A stretch of DNA of 64,000 nucleotides. Origin: Dipteris shenzhenensis. Lineage: Eukaryota > Polypodiophyta > Polypodiopsida > Gleicheniales. A program made the translations under genes and the position numbers. Under the pieces are notes generated by a model. The model ran no database searches, was not told where the DNA came from, and saw only the letters and a list, made by a program, of their open reading frames with translations. The stretch lies in NCBI GenBank assembly GCA_047967505.1, contig CM106538.1. One strand, given 5' to 3'. The first letter of the stretch is position 1, and each line of letters opens with the position of its first letter. Below, piece after piece: positions 20,201 through 29,663 of the stretch.

Positions 20201-20347
20201 TGGCTTGACACCCTTCAGCCTTATGGGCTTAGAAATCTTCTTTAACAGAAGTACATTCAAGCACTGTTCTGCCCATAATGCATAGTTGTGTGCTCCTTCC
20301 AGTTTCTTTATGTTCAGAATTGAAGAATCACTTCCTCCTGATGCCAT
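17198..20347 (-). CDS. copia-2 Gag-protease-integrase-RT polyprotein
   Basis: An open frame of 1049 codons. Gag: L-E-G-A-H-N-Y-A-L-W near residue 15-24. Zinc knuckle C-F-Y-C-G-K-K-G-H-V-K-S-K-C near residue 240. Protease W-L-L-D-S-G-A-S-F-H near residue 325. GAG-pre-integrase C-D-H-C-I-F-G-K-H. Integrase with V-H-T-D-L-C, R-S-D-N-G-G-E-Y and N-G-A-S-E-R-M-N, all catalytic residues present. Linker, then RT with K-W-V-Y-K-V-K-V-D, Q-M-D-V-K-T-A-F-L-H-G and L-Y-G-L-K-Q-A-P. A frameshift near 17255-17275 moves the rest into another frame, and the last residues of this frame are not genuine. The start at 20347 is chosen because copia Gag homology begins just after it. Confidence 0.88.
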   Translation of the reverse strand: MASGGSDSSILNIKKLEGAHNYALWAEQCLNVLLLKKISKPIRLKGVKPSDMAADDWEELDLSARAAIMLTISDTLVFHVQAEKTSYGLWHRLEELYAQKSSASKVYWLKKLVDLRMKEGTLMTSHLSEFNAIFTQLIAQGLNLDEEFKATFLLCTLPESWDTFKTTLSNSNVTLIYADVESSLLMEEMSRKNNASSKSSNALQVQDRGRTQQKGRSVSKSKSRSQSRGKKDIECFYCGKKGHVKSKCFKFIRDQKAKKAETKDAGNASKGKGKAKADDLDAVNVAAEDSDSDIHDVLCSSAVIAHALVIDGHDMHTWLLDSGASFHVTPHREWFTSYTGTHGVVHLGNNYACQIAGIGSIQIVFPDGRSFMLDGVRHVPQIKKNLISTGLLDDSGYHTTFGDSKWVITDGQTVVAEGFKSDTLYPLYVSSVGNHVVAITELPKVSLWHSRLGHMSVKGMQELSRLGYLPPLSFSDLPTCDHCIFGKHSVTPHKRRTPQNRAPLDLVHTDLCEMPQLSLGGAKYFITFIDDATRKVWVYFLKHKSDALDAFKKFVAQVENRTGRRLKCLRSDNGGEYVSHAFVQFCQAKGIKQELTAPHNASQNGASERMNRTIQEKVRCAAIPHGFWAEAVQTAVHIINRSPNKALELKVPEEVWSGKPPSYKHLRVFGCECFAYVRKELRTKLDPKSIRCIFMGYGDEGEMGYRLWDPVKRKIIRSNDVIFKEDSVHKEPVQPVEYRRVIYDDVGQQRMPIYMQQQAAADNPVQEGIQAENQPDNFANDAPLDMPADGAVAQPDMVVQPPVMHEEQAGQQPNPEHFVRRSSRVQRPPARFVPRANNVADFIMLTDCGEPSSFKEAMGRTEKKKWEKAMQSEMDSLLQNDTWDLVQLPAGRKVLPCKWVYKVKVDSNALPRYKARLVAKGFKQEKGIDFDEIFSPVVKMTTLRAVLALVAHDDMDLCQMDVKTAFLHGDLHDEIYMSQPEGYAVKGKEQLVCKLKRSLYGLKQAPREWYKKFDAFMQSQGYHRCETDHCLLHQTGKGWQFDATHSICE

Positions 20348-20860
20348 ATCAGATGAGGAAAGTACCTGACTCCCTGGAAGTAAAAAGACTGAATAAAAAT
20401 TCTGATTTCTCAGAAAAAACCTGCTCTATTCAAGAGCCAGAAGCACTCTCAATGGTGCTGTTTTTACTGTCAGGATAATCTGCAGCAAAACAGTAAATGA
20501 CCCTGCAAATACTGTACCTTCTGACACACTGTACTGTGCTCAAAGAGGCATAAAAACAGTAATTTCAGACTGCTGCAGCTGCTCAACAAGTGCTTAACAG
20601 TGCATAATCATCTGACAAACCACAAACACTGCTGTAAACACTGCTGTACTGACTGTACTGATCACTTCTCCCACCTCAGATGAGGTATTGCACTGAGTTA
20701 AATTGCAGAAACCACTTGGCAGCAAACACCCAAAAAAAAAATGACACTTCAGCCTGTCACAAAACCTGCAACAGTAAATGGGGTAAATCCCAAGCAATCA
20801 CCCTTATACCAAGGGGAGAAAATGCATCTGAAGATCTCTGTCGGTAACCCAAGTGCTATG
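20348..20860 (-). other. copia-2 leader, ACTG/CAGTA-rich
   Basis: Non-coding sequence between the gag ATG (20347) and the degenerate primer site (about 20804-20816). It is unusually rich in ACTGTA, CAGTA and CTGCTG words, especially 20480-20670. No gene is seen. It is comparable in position to the motif-dense leader of copia-3. Confidence 0.5.
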
Positions 20861-20917
20861 AAACAAAGTCTGGGCAAAAGCCCTTTGATCTGACACCTGA
20901 ATCAAGTGGAGAACACC

Positions 20918-21488
20918 TCAACACTGAGGTAGCATGCAATATGAAAATGGCTCCTCCTTCACGTGGTACGATGGCATAGTTGAAACTTGCATCCGTGGGT
21001 CCTGAAGCGGGCTTTCCTTGTGTTTCCCTCTGCATGTCGTCTTCTCTTCCGAGTTGACGAGCGCTCGTGGCCGTGGCTTGGTGTAGTAGTCCTGAAGCCA
21101 AGGACCCATCTGAATAGGGAGCATTGACAAGAGGACGCGATCTTGGGGGATGCTTGAAAACCTGCCCCGTGGCTTCTGAGCTGCATGCGCGTTGGAGGGA
21201 CATGCATGTCCTCCTCTTCCTTCTCGACTCCCAGAAGGTCTAAGTCCATAACGCGGCGGTGGAGAGAACAAATCCTCAAATGCGACAACTGAAAATGAGC
21301 GATAGTCTTTGTCTTTTGCCAACGAGGGGAATACTGCCTCGGCCTCCAAGTCAATATCGTCGTCGAGTAGAGAGAAGGGGAGCAGGCCCTTGGTCTCCGT
21401 GTCCTGTCTTATCCTCAAAGGTACAGCAGTTCCATCCGCACCGTGCAGAATCTCATTCCCTCTTAAGTCACCCTGCGCTCCGTACTAG
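20918..21488 (-). CDS. Unrecognised open frame, possible host exon
   Basis: An open minus-strand frame of about 185 codons after a stop near 21492. A potential splice acceptor (GCGCAG) sits just inside its upstream end, and there is no good ATG at the start. GC content is higher than in the neighbouring transposons. Composition is protein-like: S-L-L-D-D-D-I-D-L-E-A-E-A-V-F-P-S-L, then V-A-F-E-D-L-F-S-P-P-P-R-Y-G-L-R-P, then a basic, Ser/Pro-rich half. No known domain is recognised. It lies between copia-2 and the nested LTR cluster and does not match either. A host exon or a captured fragment is possible; a chance ORF cannot be excluded. Confidence 0.35.
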
Positions 21489-21674
21489 CCGTTGAAAGCA
21501 TTTGATTGGGGAGGGGGTGTAGCGAAGGTGCTCACAGAGGAGTTGTCCACCCTCTGCCTCACTACTCTCTCCATCACCATCCTTCATCTCCAGCTCTCTT
21601 CCAAAGAAACCAATGTCAAAATCATATCTACATTGAGCAAATGAGCCACCAAGAAAGCTCTTTCATCTTGATAC

Positions 21675-21752
21675 TGTTGAGATAGGTGATGCATATGCAT
21701 ATGACCTTGTGAGATGGAGAGAGATAAGGTGAAGTGGATAGGATGGGTAAGT
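21675..21752 (+). repeat. 5' LTR, first part (left of nested copia)
   Basis: The first 78 bp, from TGTTGAGATAGG, align with the start of the 3' LTR at 29664 (TATTGAGATAGG), including the GAGATGGAGAGAGA versus GAGATGCAGAGAGA block. It breaks off exactly where copia-3's TG begins. Confidence 0.82.
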
Positions 21753-22018
21753 TGTGAGATTTGGGGGAGAGAGAGAGCAAGAGAGTGAGCTGAGAGCTGA
21801 AAGCTTGAAAGCTTAGTTGCAATGAAGAGTGTAAGAGAGTACAATTGAAAGAGTGAGAGATAAGGTTTTGTCCTAGTGACAAAACCTTAGTAGTCACTAA
21901 CCGTAGTTAGTGAACTAACTGCGGTTAGGGGAAAAAACCTCTTAAAGAGGGAAAAGTGCCTCTAACTAGCTTATTAAATTACATTGGTCACTGTTGAATT
22001 ATATCTATAATTCTAACA
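21753..22018 (-). repeat. copia-3 3' LTR
   Basis: 266 bp, TGTGAGATTTGG...TTCTAACA in plus-strand view. It contains an 11-bp perfect inverted repeat (AAGGTTTTGTC / GACAAAACCTT) around 21865-21891, able to form a hairpin. Confidence 0.93.
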
Positions 22019-22053
22019 CCCCCTTGCAGTGCCAATGTCATGTACAAGGCTGA

Positions 22054-23403
22054 TCAATCACCAAACGGATATAAGTTCAGGGCACTGCGAAATGCCTCAA
22101 ACTTTTCACGTGGTAGTGCTTTGGTGAAAATATATGCAACGTTGTCATGTGTGGACACAAAGATCATACTGATCTCTCCAGCATGCAACTTCTCTCTGAC
22201 GTAGTGATAGTGAACCTCAATGTGCTTTGTGCGAGCATGAAACACTGGATTCTTTGCCACTGCAATGGCACTCTGACTATCAGTGAGTTGCCCTGTACTC
22301 AGCTTCACATGATGAGGTAGCCACTGTAGATTGTTTCTTGCTCAGCCAGGAAATGCAAGATCTACCCAAAAAGAAACAATTGCCACTAGTGGACTGCCTA
22401 GTGTCATAATCACCAGCCCAATCTAAATCACTGTAGGCATGCATCTGCAAGTCACCCCCCCTGGGAAATAACAAGCCAAAAGACTTCGTGCCCTGCAAAT
22501 AACGGAAGATGCGCTTAACTCCCTGCCAATGCATAGTTTTTGGGCTGTGCATATACTTGCTCACCTGAGATACTGCAAACTGAATATCAGGTCTAGTGTT
22601 GCAGAGATATATGAGGCATCCTACAGCCTGACTATAAAGTGTGGCATCAACTAATTCTCCTGCATCATGCATTGTGAGTTTCAGCCCCGGCTCCATGGGA
22701 GTGGCTATGGGCTTACAATCATGCATGTTAAATCTGTCCAAGAGTTTCTGCACATACTTGGACTGAGACATGATAGTGCCACGGCTCTCTTGAGAGAACT
22801 GGATCCCCAAATAAAAGTGAAGCAGCCCCAAATCTGACATGTCAAAGGTGGCCTGTAAATCAGCTTTGAAATCTGCAATATTATCTTCATTGGACCCTGT
22901 GAGCAGTAAGTCATCGACATAAAGAAGGATGACTAAAATTTCCCCCCCATTCATCTTGATGTAGAGGGTGCTCTCAGTAGGACTATTGTGCAGTCCCTTA
23001 AAAAGGCATGAATCTTGGCATACCATGCACGAGGTGCTCGTTTCAGCCCATACAAAGCTTTGTTTAGCTTGCATACCTGAAGTGCATTTGATGTAATTTC
23101 AAAGCGTGGAGGTTGTATGACATAAACCTCTTCCAACAAGTCTCCATTTAAGAAGGCTGTTTTTATGTCCAACTGATGAACATTCCACTCAAAATGTGCA
23201 GCCATTGCAATAACAGATCGGATGGTGGTCATCCGGGATGTAGGAGCAAAAGTCTCCTCATAATCTATGCCCTTTTTCTAAGCATAGCCTTTAGCAACCA
23301 GCCTTGCCTTGTATCTGTCAATGGAGCCATCTGGCTTCCGTTTCACCTTGAAAACCCGTCGTGTACCAATGGCATGTTTACCTGGTGGCAAGTCTACGAC
23401 ATC
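22054..23403 (-). pseudogene. copia-3 RT and RNase H, three frames
   Basis: RT: R-R-V-F-K-V-K-R-K-P-D-G-S-I, a stop replacing Gln in the G-Y-A-Q block, T-F-A-P-T-S-R-M-T-T-I-R, Q-L-D-I-K-T-A-F-L-N-G, L-Y-G-L-K. A frameshift near 23000 leads to catalytic L-Y-V-D-D-L-L (intact), Y-L-G-I-Q-F-S, V-G-C-L-I-Y-L-C. RNase H: Y-S-D-L-D-W-A-G, S-W-L-S-K-K-Q, S-S-C-E-A-E-Y, a second break near 22300, then D-S-Q-S-A-I-A-V-A and A-R-T-K-H-I-E-V-H-Y-H. It ends at 22054, about 35 bp from the 3' LTR. Confidence 0.87.
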
Positions 23404-25689
23404 TCAAGTCTGATTTTTCTTAATGGACTGCAACTCATCGTGCATGGCATTCATCCAATGCACATTGTTCTTTGCTTCTTCGAATGTTGCAGGCTCCTCC
23501 TCATCGAGAAGAGTACCTGCATATGCTGATTCCACTGAATTAGCACCTTCCATGTGCCTTGCTGCAGTGCGAGTCCTGCCAAGTAATGGAGCATCAATCT
23601 TACTCTCCCTGAGAGTCTGTAACAGCCAGTTTGGGACTGTTTCTGCTGCATGTATGTCTGCAATTTCTTGCTGAACCACCTGTTCCACTGCTTGTGGAGG
23701 TGGCAAGACATCTTGTGGCTGAACTGGAGCATCGGGAGGTGGCTGTAAATTCTGATTTACATCAGAAATATCAGCAGGGGAACCCAAGGCAATGGGTAGC
23801 AACCCCTCAAAAACATCCTCTGAAGAAGAAGGCAAATGAAATTCAGCCTGAGTGTGAGCTGAATTTTTTGCAAATATCACATCTCTACTGACAATGATCT
23901 TGCGTGTAGCAAGATTGTAGAGACGGTACCCCTTGCTTTCTGCACTGTACCCAACAAATATGCACTTAATTGCCTTATCGGACAACTTATGCCGAAATTC
24001 AACTCGCACATGAGCATATGCAAGGCATCCAAAGACTTGGAAATGATCCACTGAAGGCTTTCTCCCATTCCAGACCTCATGGGGAGTTTGTGTTTTCAAA
24101 GCCTTAGTGGGAGCCCGATTTAAGATGTAGTTGGCACACATCAGACCTTCAAGCCAGAATTTGTGAGGCATGTGTTTGCTTTTCAGCATACATCTGTCCA
24201 TCTCCATAAGAGTTCTATTTTTCCTCTCAGCTTTGTCATTTTGCTGAGGGGTCAGCCTCACTGTGAGCTGATGCACAATACCCTTGCCTTTCGGAAAATC
24301 ATCAAAATCTGCATACAAGTATTCCCCACCTCTTCTGATGTGCAATGTCTGTATCTTGAGTCCAGTTTCATTTTCAACCATGGCTGAAAAGTGTTTAAAC
24401 ACCATGAACACTTCCGATTTGCGCTTCAGCCCAAAGACCCAAGTGAAATTGAAGTAATCATCAATAAAAGTAACAAAGTGGAGATGACCATCCAATGATG
24501 GAGTCCTCATGGGACCACAGACATCACTGTGTATAAGCTGTAATTTTCGGACAGCTTTAACTGAACCATCCTTTTTGAAGGGGAATCTATGCATCTTGCC
24601 TAAAATGCACCCTTCACAGGCATGTGGAGGAGGTATCTCAAGAGGTGGCAATGCATCAACCATAGAGTGCTTCTGAAGCGTCATCAAGCTGTTGTAATGC
24701 ATGTGACCATCTCGGGCATGCCATAATTCTGCATTCTGCATGGCAGCAGTAGGAGTAGAAATTGCAAGAGCATGGGCTGCTCTTTTCTCAAAAAGATCAA
24801 GCTGAAAAAGCCCACGCAGCAGAGTACCAGATAATCTCAAGGTATAATCATTTTCCCTGTCTCGGACAGCACATTTGTCATCCTCAAAGATGACCTGAAA
24901 TCCAGCCCTGTTAAGAGTGGACACTGAAAGAAGATTCTTGGTGATACCAGGGACATATAAGACATCTGAAAGTCTGAAAACTGAGCCATCAATGGCAGTA
25001 AGCTCAACTTCTCCTGTGCCACGTACTGAATATGACGAGTTATTGGCACAAGTGACTTTCTTACCGACGGGAGGTGGATGCAAGGAAGTAAAGAGACACT
25101 TCCTAGAAGTGATATGCTTGGATGCACCACTGTCAAAATACCAAGTATTCAGTGTTTCATTGACACTGAAAGCAGATGCATCCGTAGAAGAGTCATAACT
25201 GCAAGTCAAAAAGGCATATGTATCATCATTACAAGTGGCTGTACTATCCCGAGCATCTGGAGCAGCCAGCCTAGAATCTGAAATGCAAGATAAAAAGGCA
25301 TAATCCTGTCCAACAAAGTTGGCTGCAGCAGCCCCACTGTCAGATGGATGAGGAGCTGAATCTGAAACAGCCATATCGGAGCTGTTTTTGTTCTCTTTTG
25401 CAAGCCTTTTCCTGCATTCTGCAATGTGTTGACCTGGCTTTTTGCAGTAATGACAAAAACCCTTCTTCTTGGGCTTACTTGCATCATTTTTAGCCTTTTG
25501 TGAAGGCTGTCCTGACCCACTGGAAGGCTGATTTACTGATGTCTTTGCCTGTCCCTTTGTTTTTGATTTGAACTTTGAGAGCATAGCTTGTTCACCTGCA
25601 CGTGAAGCCAAGTTTTTCCTGGTCTGCTCTTCCTGAAGTAGGAGTCCTATCAACTCATGAAAAGTGAGAGGATTTGCATCCTCCCTCAA
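23404..25689 (-). pseudogene. copia-3 gag end, protease and integrase
   Basis: It starts in the Gag tail (L-L-Q-E-E-Q-T-R). The zinc knuckle C-H-Y-C-K-K-P-G-Q-H-I-A-E-C has one extra residue before His. Protease W-Y-F-D-S-G-A-S-K-H is intact. Pre-integrase C-E-G-C-I-L-G-K-M is present. Integrase has V-T-F-I-D-D-Y, but the second catalytic Asp block reads L-H-I-R-R-G-G-E-Y: Asp is replaced by Arg (codon at plus 24334-24336). The Glu block P-Q-Q-N-D-K-A-E-R-K-N is kept. It then has the I-F-V-G-Y-S module and a proline/glutamine linker (P-P-P-D-A-P-V-Q-P-Q), ending at a stop within the first RT block at 23404. Confidence 0.88.
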
Positions 25690-26307
25690 TGATAAGTTCA
25701 GCGAGGTATGAAAGCTGAGATAAGACTAAGGAAGAGAATTCAGAGTGGTGGTAATCATCTCTGAATCAGGAATAATCTCATCTATGTTCAATAATTGCTC
25801 TCTGAGATCCTGTAGCTTTGTGAGGTGGATTGACATGGAGTCACCCTCTTCCATATGTGTATTACTTAACTCTCTTTTCAAGAAAGATACCCTTGCATCA
25901 TTCCGGGCTGCATACATGCTTTCTAAGATATCCCACGCTGCCTTCGAGGTCTTACATGACCGGATATGCGGAATGATAAATCTTTTCACTGAAAGAGAGA
26001 TGCATGACAAAGCTAAGGCATCCCGTGAATCCCATCTCTTCTGCTCTGGAGGAGTGGCTATAGCTACACCAACAACTTGTTCTGCAGCTGCACCCTATGC
26101 ACGACCTCTTCCACTTTCTTGCTGGGGAGGGGTATTAGGTGCCATACCTGCTGGTTGGATCTCACCCCCATTCACATAATCCCATAAATTGCGAGAAATC
26201 AGAATATTGTGTACCATAAAACTCCAGAGGGAGTAGTTGGTACCATTCAACTTGTCTTCCTGTGAAAGACCACCGAATTGGAAATCATTCTGATTTTGCT
26301 GGGCCAT
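25690..26307 (-). pseudogene. copia-3 gag, N-terminal and central part
   Basis: ATG at 26307 begins a copia Gag: D-K-L-N-G-T-N-Y-S-L-W-S-F, then I-L-I-S-R-N-L-W-D-Y-V. An in-frame TAG sits at 26095-26097, then the same frame continues with C-I-S-L-S-V-K-R-F-I-I-P-H-I-R-S-C, A-A-W-D-I-L-E-S and the D-E-I-I-P-D-S block. A second in-frame stop at 25726-25728 follows L-N-S-L-P, after which the frame runs on into pol. Both are simple nonsense changes without frame loss. Confidence 0.85.
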
Positions 26308-26534
26308 ATCTGAGAAAGAGATTTTAGCAGATATAAGACTGAATTCCCTTACTGGGAATGAAATGCACAACTCCCAAAAAACACAGCCAAGCACTGGCTG
26401 TAAATGCAACTCAGATTTCTGCACTTGCACTGTCAGAAATCTGTCCAAGCATAAAAAAACTCTCCAGAATTTGCCAAAAGTGCTGCAAAACACTTCAAGA
26501 AAGGCAGTATGAATTGAAATCTCCAAAATTGCTC

Positions 26535-26875
26535 TCCCAACACAAAAGCCCCAAAATAGGCCCGAAATTGCAACCAGAAAGGGGCAAATTGATCAAAAGC
26601 CCCAAATGTTGCAAGAATTGCGCTCTGTCTGCAAAAGCCCCAAATTTCACTGCGAAATTGCAGTGTAATCACAAAATCCCCAAATTTCTTCAAGAAATTG
26701 TACTGCAAAATTGAAAGCCCCAAATTTTGAGCTTGAAATTATCTGCAAAGTCCCAAATTTTGTCTGTAAGATTGCAAGCAGAACCAAAAAGCCCCAAATT
26801 TCTGAAGCAGATTCTGCAACTTGATTGCAATGTCTGCAACAAATAAGATGCCCCAAATGTACTCCCAAAAACTAA
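26535..26875. repeat. Degenerate AAAGCCCCAAAT repeats in copia-3 leader
   Basis: About eight copies of AAAGCCCCAAAT(TT) or close variants at irregular 30-60 bp spacing (near 26542, 26594, 26631, 26670, 26714, 26746, 26787 and 26850), separated by GAAATTGCA-like words. It is a decayed minisatellite upstream of gag. Confidence 0.75.
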
Positions 26876-26939
26876 GCCAAACAATGGCTGTGTGCAAAAT
26901 GTGCCTGCCAAAGATCACCTGCAAGGAAGAGCTTGTGCG

Positions 26940-27375
26940 CAAGTACAACCTCTACGGCCAGGTACGATTGATGTACGGATTGCAGGTACGAGTGGTACGT
27001 ACGGTGATGATGCAGGTAAGGCTGCAGGTGCGAGCAGGTACAGCACGTACGGCAGGTACACGTTGGCACAGCAGGTACAGTACGGGCAAGCAGATCTGCG
27101 GATTAGGTACGTACGATGCTGTACGGCGACAAGCTGTACAGTCGTACGGTCGCGTAGTACGACGAGACTGCAAGTACGGCAGTGACGCAAAAAAGGTACG
27201 GCGACGTACGGACGACGATGTGCTGCAGTCGTGCTGTACGGAATGCACAGGTACGGTAGGTACGGCAGAGTACAAGCAGGTACGGACGAGTGGCGCAAGT
27301 GCAGTGCGGGACTGTACGTAAACAGTACGTAAACAGTCCGTACAGATTGTACGGACGATCTGTACGGACGACGAT
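26940..27375. repeat. GTACG-rich tract in copia-3 leader
   Basis: About 430 bp in which GTAC occurs roughly thirty times (GTACGG, GTACGTACGG, GTACAG). The words are irregularly spaced, so this is motif enrichment and not a simple tandem repeat. Stops are almost absent on both strands because of the word content, giving long but meaningless open frames. It lies between primer site and gag, where packaging or dimerisation signals of LTR elements reside. Confidence 0.85.
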
Positions 27376-27461
27376 GGAGATGAAGCAAAAGCTTGTGGGC
27401 TGGTGATGGAGGCGAATATGCAGCATAAGGTGAAGGGAGCGGGGAGCACGGAGCTCTTGAA

Positions 27462-27476
27462 CCTGCTCTGATACCA
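27462..27476 (-). other. copia-3 primer-binding site
   Basis: The reverse complement reads TGGTATCAGAGCAGG, two bases inside the 5' LTR. It is the tRNA-Met-type primer site. Confidence 0.92.
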
Positions 27477-27478
27477 AA

Positions 27479-27744
27479 TGTGAGATTTGGGGGAGAGAGA
27501 GAGCAAGAGAGTGAGCTGAGAGCTGAAAGCTTGAAAGCTTAGTTGCAATGAAGAGTGTAAGAGAGTACAACTGAAAGAGTGAGAGATAAGGTTTTGTCCT
27601 AGTGACAAAACCTTAGTAGTCACTAACCATAGTTAGTGAACTAATTGCGGTTAGGGGGAAAAACCTCTTAAAGAGGGAAAAGTGCCCTTAACTAGCTTAT
27701 TAAATTACATTGGTCACTGCTGAATTATATCTATAATTCTAACA
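27479..27744 (-). repeat. copia-3 5' LTR
   Basis: 266 bp, about 97% identical by eye to 21753-22018, and adjacent to the primer site at 27462-27476. Differences are mostly transitions. Confidence 0.93.
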
Positions 27745-27919
27745 TCAGTGGATAAGGTGGACAAGTGGCATGATGAGTTGCCACATGAGAGTGATCGTCT
27801 ACATGGACTCTTGCCTAGATATTGAGGCACTCTTCTTATGGACTGGTATATCTCACTTTCTCTTATCTAGCCCATGGTTACATTTACTTTTCAGCCTCCA
27901 TAGCATTCCATCTTCAACA
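27745..27919 (+). repeat. 5' LTR, second part (right of nested copia)
   Basis: It aligns with the right part of the 3' LTR (29740-29889), for example GGTGGACAAGTGG, TATCTCACTTTCTCTTAT and GCCTCCATAGCAT. It ends TTCAACA two bases before a primer-binding site. Confidence 0.85.
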
Positions 27920-27921
27920 TG

Positions 27922-27933
27922 TGGTATCAGAGC
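27922..27933 (+). other. tRNA-Met-type primer-binding site
   Basis: A perfect TGGTATCAGAGC directly downstream of the 5' LTR end; it primes minus-strand DNA synthesis. Confidence 0.9.
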
Positions 27934-29663
27934 TATGGAATTTGCTTCAGCAGCTCTACCTCCTCTATCATGAAACCTCACGTAGCTTCTTTAGCCTGAA
28001 GTAGTAGCTTCTCACATAACTTCTCCAGTCTGAATATGTTGGCTATCTCACCTCCTTGTGCTGCTCATCACTTCAGGCAACCTACTGTAGCTAGTTTCTA
28101 CAGTTGCAATAGCACATTGTTACTTATCTGACTAATGTGTCAGAGCTGATTGCGTTTGATTATCTGTGGCACATAATGCACGATTGGTAAGGGTTTTTTC
28201 TCTGCATATTGACCTCATTTGGCTTCCGGACTTGCCGATAAACTTGAAGGCCAGTAGGGGAAACTACATTCCACTTCAAATAGAGGAGTGGAAGAAGTGC
28301 CACAGTCAAGAATGGAGAAGGTTTTGCATGAAGCGTACCAACAAGGATCTAAAACATTGCTCAGACCACCGGTGGCCTCTGTTGCTGTCACGATAGCAGT
28401 AGAATACAAGTGCGCATGAGTTCTTGAACTTTGAGGCAGAGATGATCCAGAGCTTTAGTAGTCCTGCACGTGTCAATCTTTTGCATTTTTATCCGAGTCA
28501 CAGGTGGGTGAAATCGAAACGATAGTACTTGACTCAGGCTACGGAGTTGCTTTGTTCAATTCATGCTATTTTGCTTTCACTGCGAGAAATGTGCCGACTC
28601 TATCTGTGACTGTCCCAGACATGGTTTTCAACTACTGTTCAGGCCGCCTATAGTGTTTCTCACATTGCCATTTCTTTGAGTTCCATCATTATTGTTTATT
28701 CAAAGGTTTTATTCATAGGGATGGATTTGATCTGGAGCCTGTGCGCCATTGTTTGGGAGTATTTGTTGAGCTGCCTGCAGAGGATACTGAGCCATTTGCA
28801 CTTGTAAAAGTCTACATTACTCATGTAGCTGAAACATTGCTGTGCATAGCTTGTATTTGCAGCAGTAGCTGAGAAAGTGCCGCCTCACTTCTACAAGCTA
28901 TCACCTTGCTCTTGCAGCCCCTACAGCACATCATTTTCAAATATGAGTTGGTGCATTATTTGTACAAGCTTTTATGATGCTTCAATAGTCTTCATTGCCT
29001 CAAACTGGTGTATTGCTTCAACAGACAGTCGTGTGCAGCTCTAAAGACATGCTTGTACTGTTTGAAGCGACCATTTGCTACTGCTATGTGTCACCCATGT
29101 CTCAACAAGTTATCAAATGCTAATGTTCAAGGCATGTGGGATTTGTGGCAAGAACAACCATAAAAAGCAGGATTACTTTTCAAAGAAAGATACAGTCAAT
29201 GTGGTTGTGGAAGAGGAACTTTTCAAGAAGGAAGCAAATTTTATTGAGGATGATTGGGCTTTCTAAAGCCAATAATTGTTTTTTCGAGTGTTGATTTTGT
29301 GTGATTATGTTATGTGTGGGGTACTCTGCCCACCAGGAAAACCCCAAAATGAAAGGAATAAATGTTCGTTAGTGTGTGTTATGGTTGGGTGCCCTGCCCA
29401 GATATACAATCCAAAAATGGATGTTATACTTGAATCCCATGACGTATCACCATGATGTATCACCATCCAATGAGCACTTATTCTAAAGTCCAGAATGTAA
29501 TAGCTCATTATTGGCACCATATGATGTAGCCAGGGGAGCCAAAACCCAATCAATATTTTCCTACATCCTTGTCACACCATAGCTTATGACCTGATAGGGG
29601 ACTAAGGGAAGGGGGGGGGAATCCATCAATGAAGGTTATGACCGGCCTAGCATCAAGGGGGGT
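27934..29663 (+). other. Internal region of the non-autonomous element
   Basis: About 1.7 kb, almost entirely non-coding in all frames, with no protease, integrase or RT signature. The only protein-like piece is the gag remnant near 29075-29266. It ends in a polypurine tract, AAGGGGGGT. Confidence 0.7.
29075..29266 (+). pseudogene. Gag C-terminal remnant with degenerate zinc knuckle
   Basis: The frame encodes C-G-I-C-G-K-N-N-H-K-K-Q-D-Y-F followed by an acidic/lysine tail (V-V-E-E-E-L-F-K-K-E-A-N-F-I-E-D-D-W). The knuckle fits C-x2-C-x4-H but the last Cys is Tyr. Gag without pol is typical of non-autonomous LTR elements. It stops at 29264-29266. Confidence 0.55.

Larger units (their letters stand above)
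15945..20817 (-). mobile_element. Ty1/copia element copia-2, nearly intact coding region
   Basis: Minus-strand gag-pol starts at ATG 20347 and runs to 16258 with a single frameshift near 17255-17275. The putative 3' LTR is 15945-16169. A degenerate primer site (TTGGTATAAGGG on the minus strand) lies at about 20804-20816, but no matching 5' LTR is visible beyond it, so the 5' end is probably truncated. It is the best-preserved element here, yet the RT catalytic motif is changed to Y-V-N-D. Confidence 0.85.
21753..27744 (-). mobile_element. Ty1/copia element copia-3, nested in another LTR
   Basis: A complete element of 5992 bp with two 266-bp LTRs (21753-22018 and 27479-27744) that differ at only about seven positions by eye. 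On the minus strand the order is 5' LTR, primer site, a 1.15-kb leader, gag (ATG 26307), pol, 3' LTR. Flanking 5-mers are TAAGT (21748-21752) and TCAGT (27745-27749), a 4/5 match consistent with a decayed target duplication. It lies inside the 5' LTR of the GATAC-flanked element. Several stops and frameshifts inactivate it. Confidence 0.92.

Noticed and set aside
26821-27623. Long open frames on both strands across the GTACG-rich leader
   Set aside because: The GTAC/CGG words simply lack stop triplets in most frames; there is no domain, and the tract is in an element's untranslated leader and LTR.
27922-27933. tRNA-related sequence as a tRNA gene
   Set aside because: It is a primer-binding site of 12-18 bp next to an LTR; no cloverleaf or A/B boxes. 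The same applies at 27462, 61761 and 13922.
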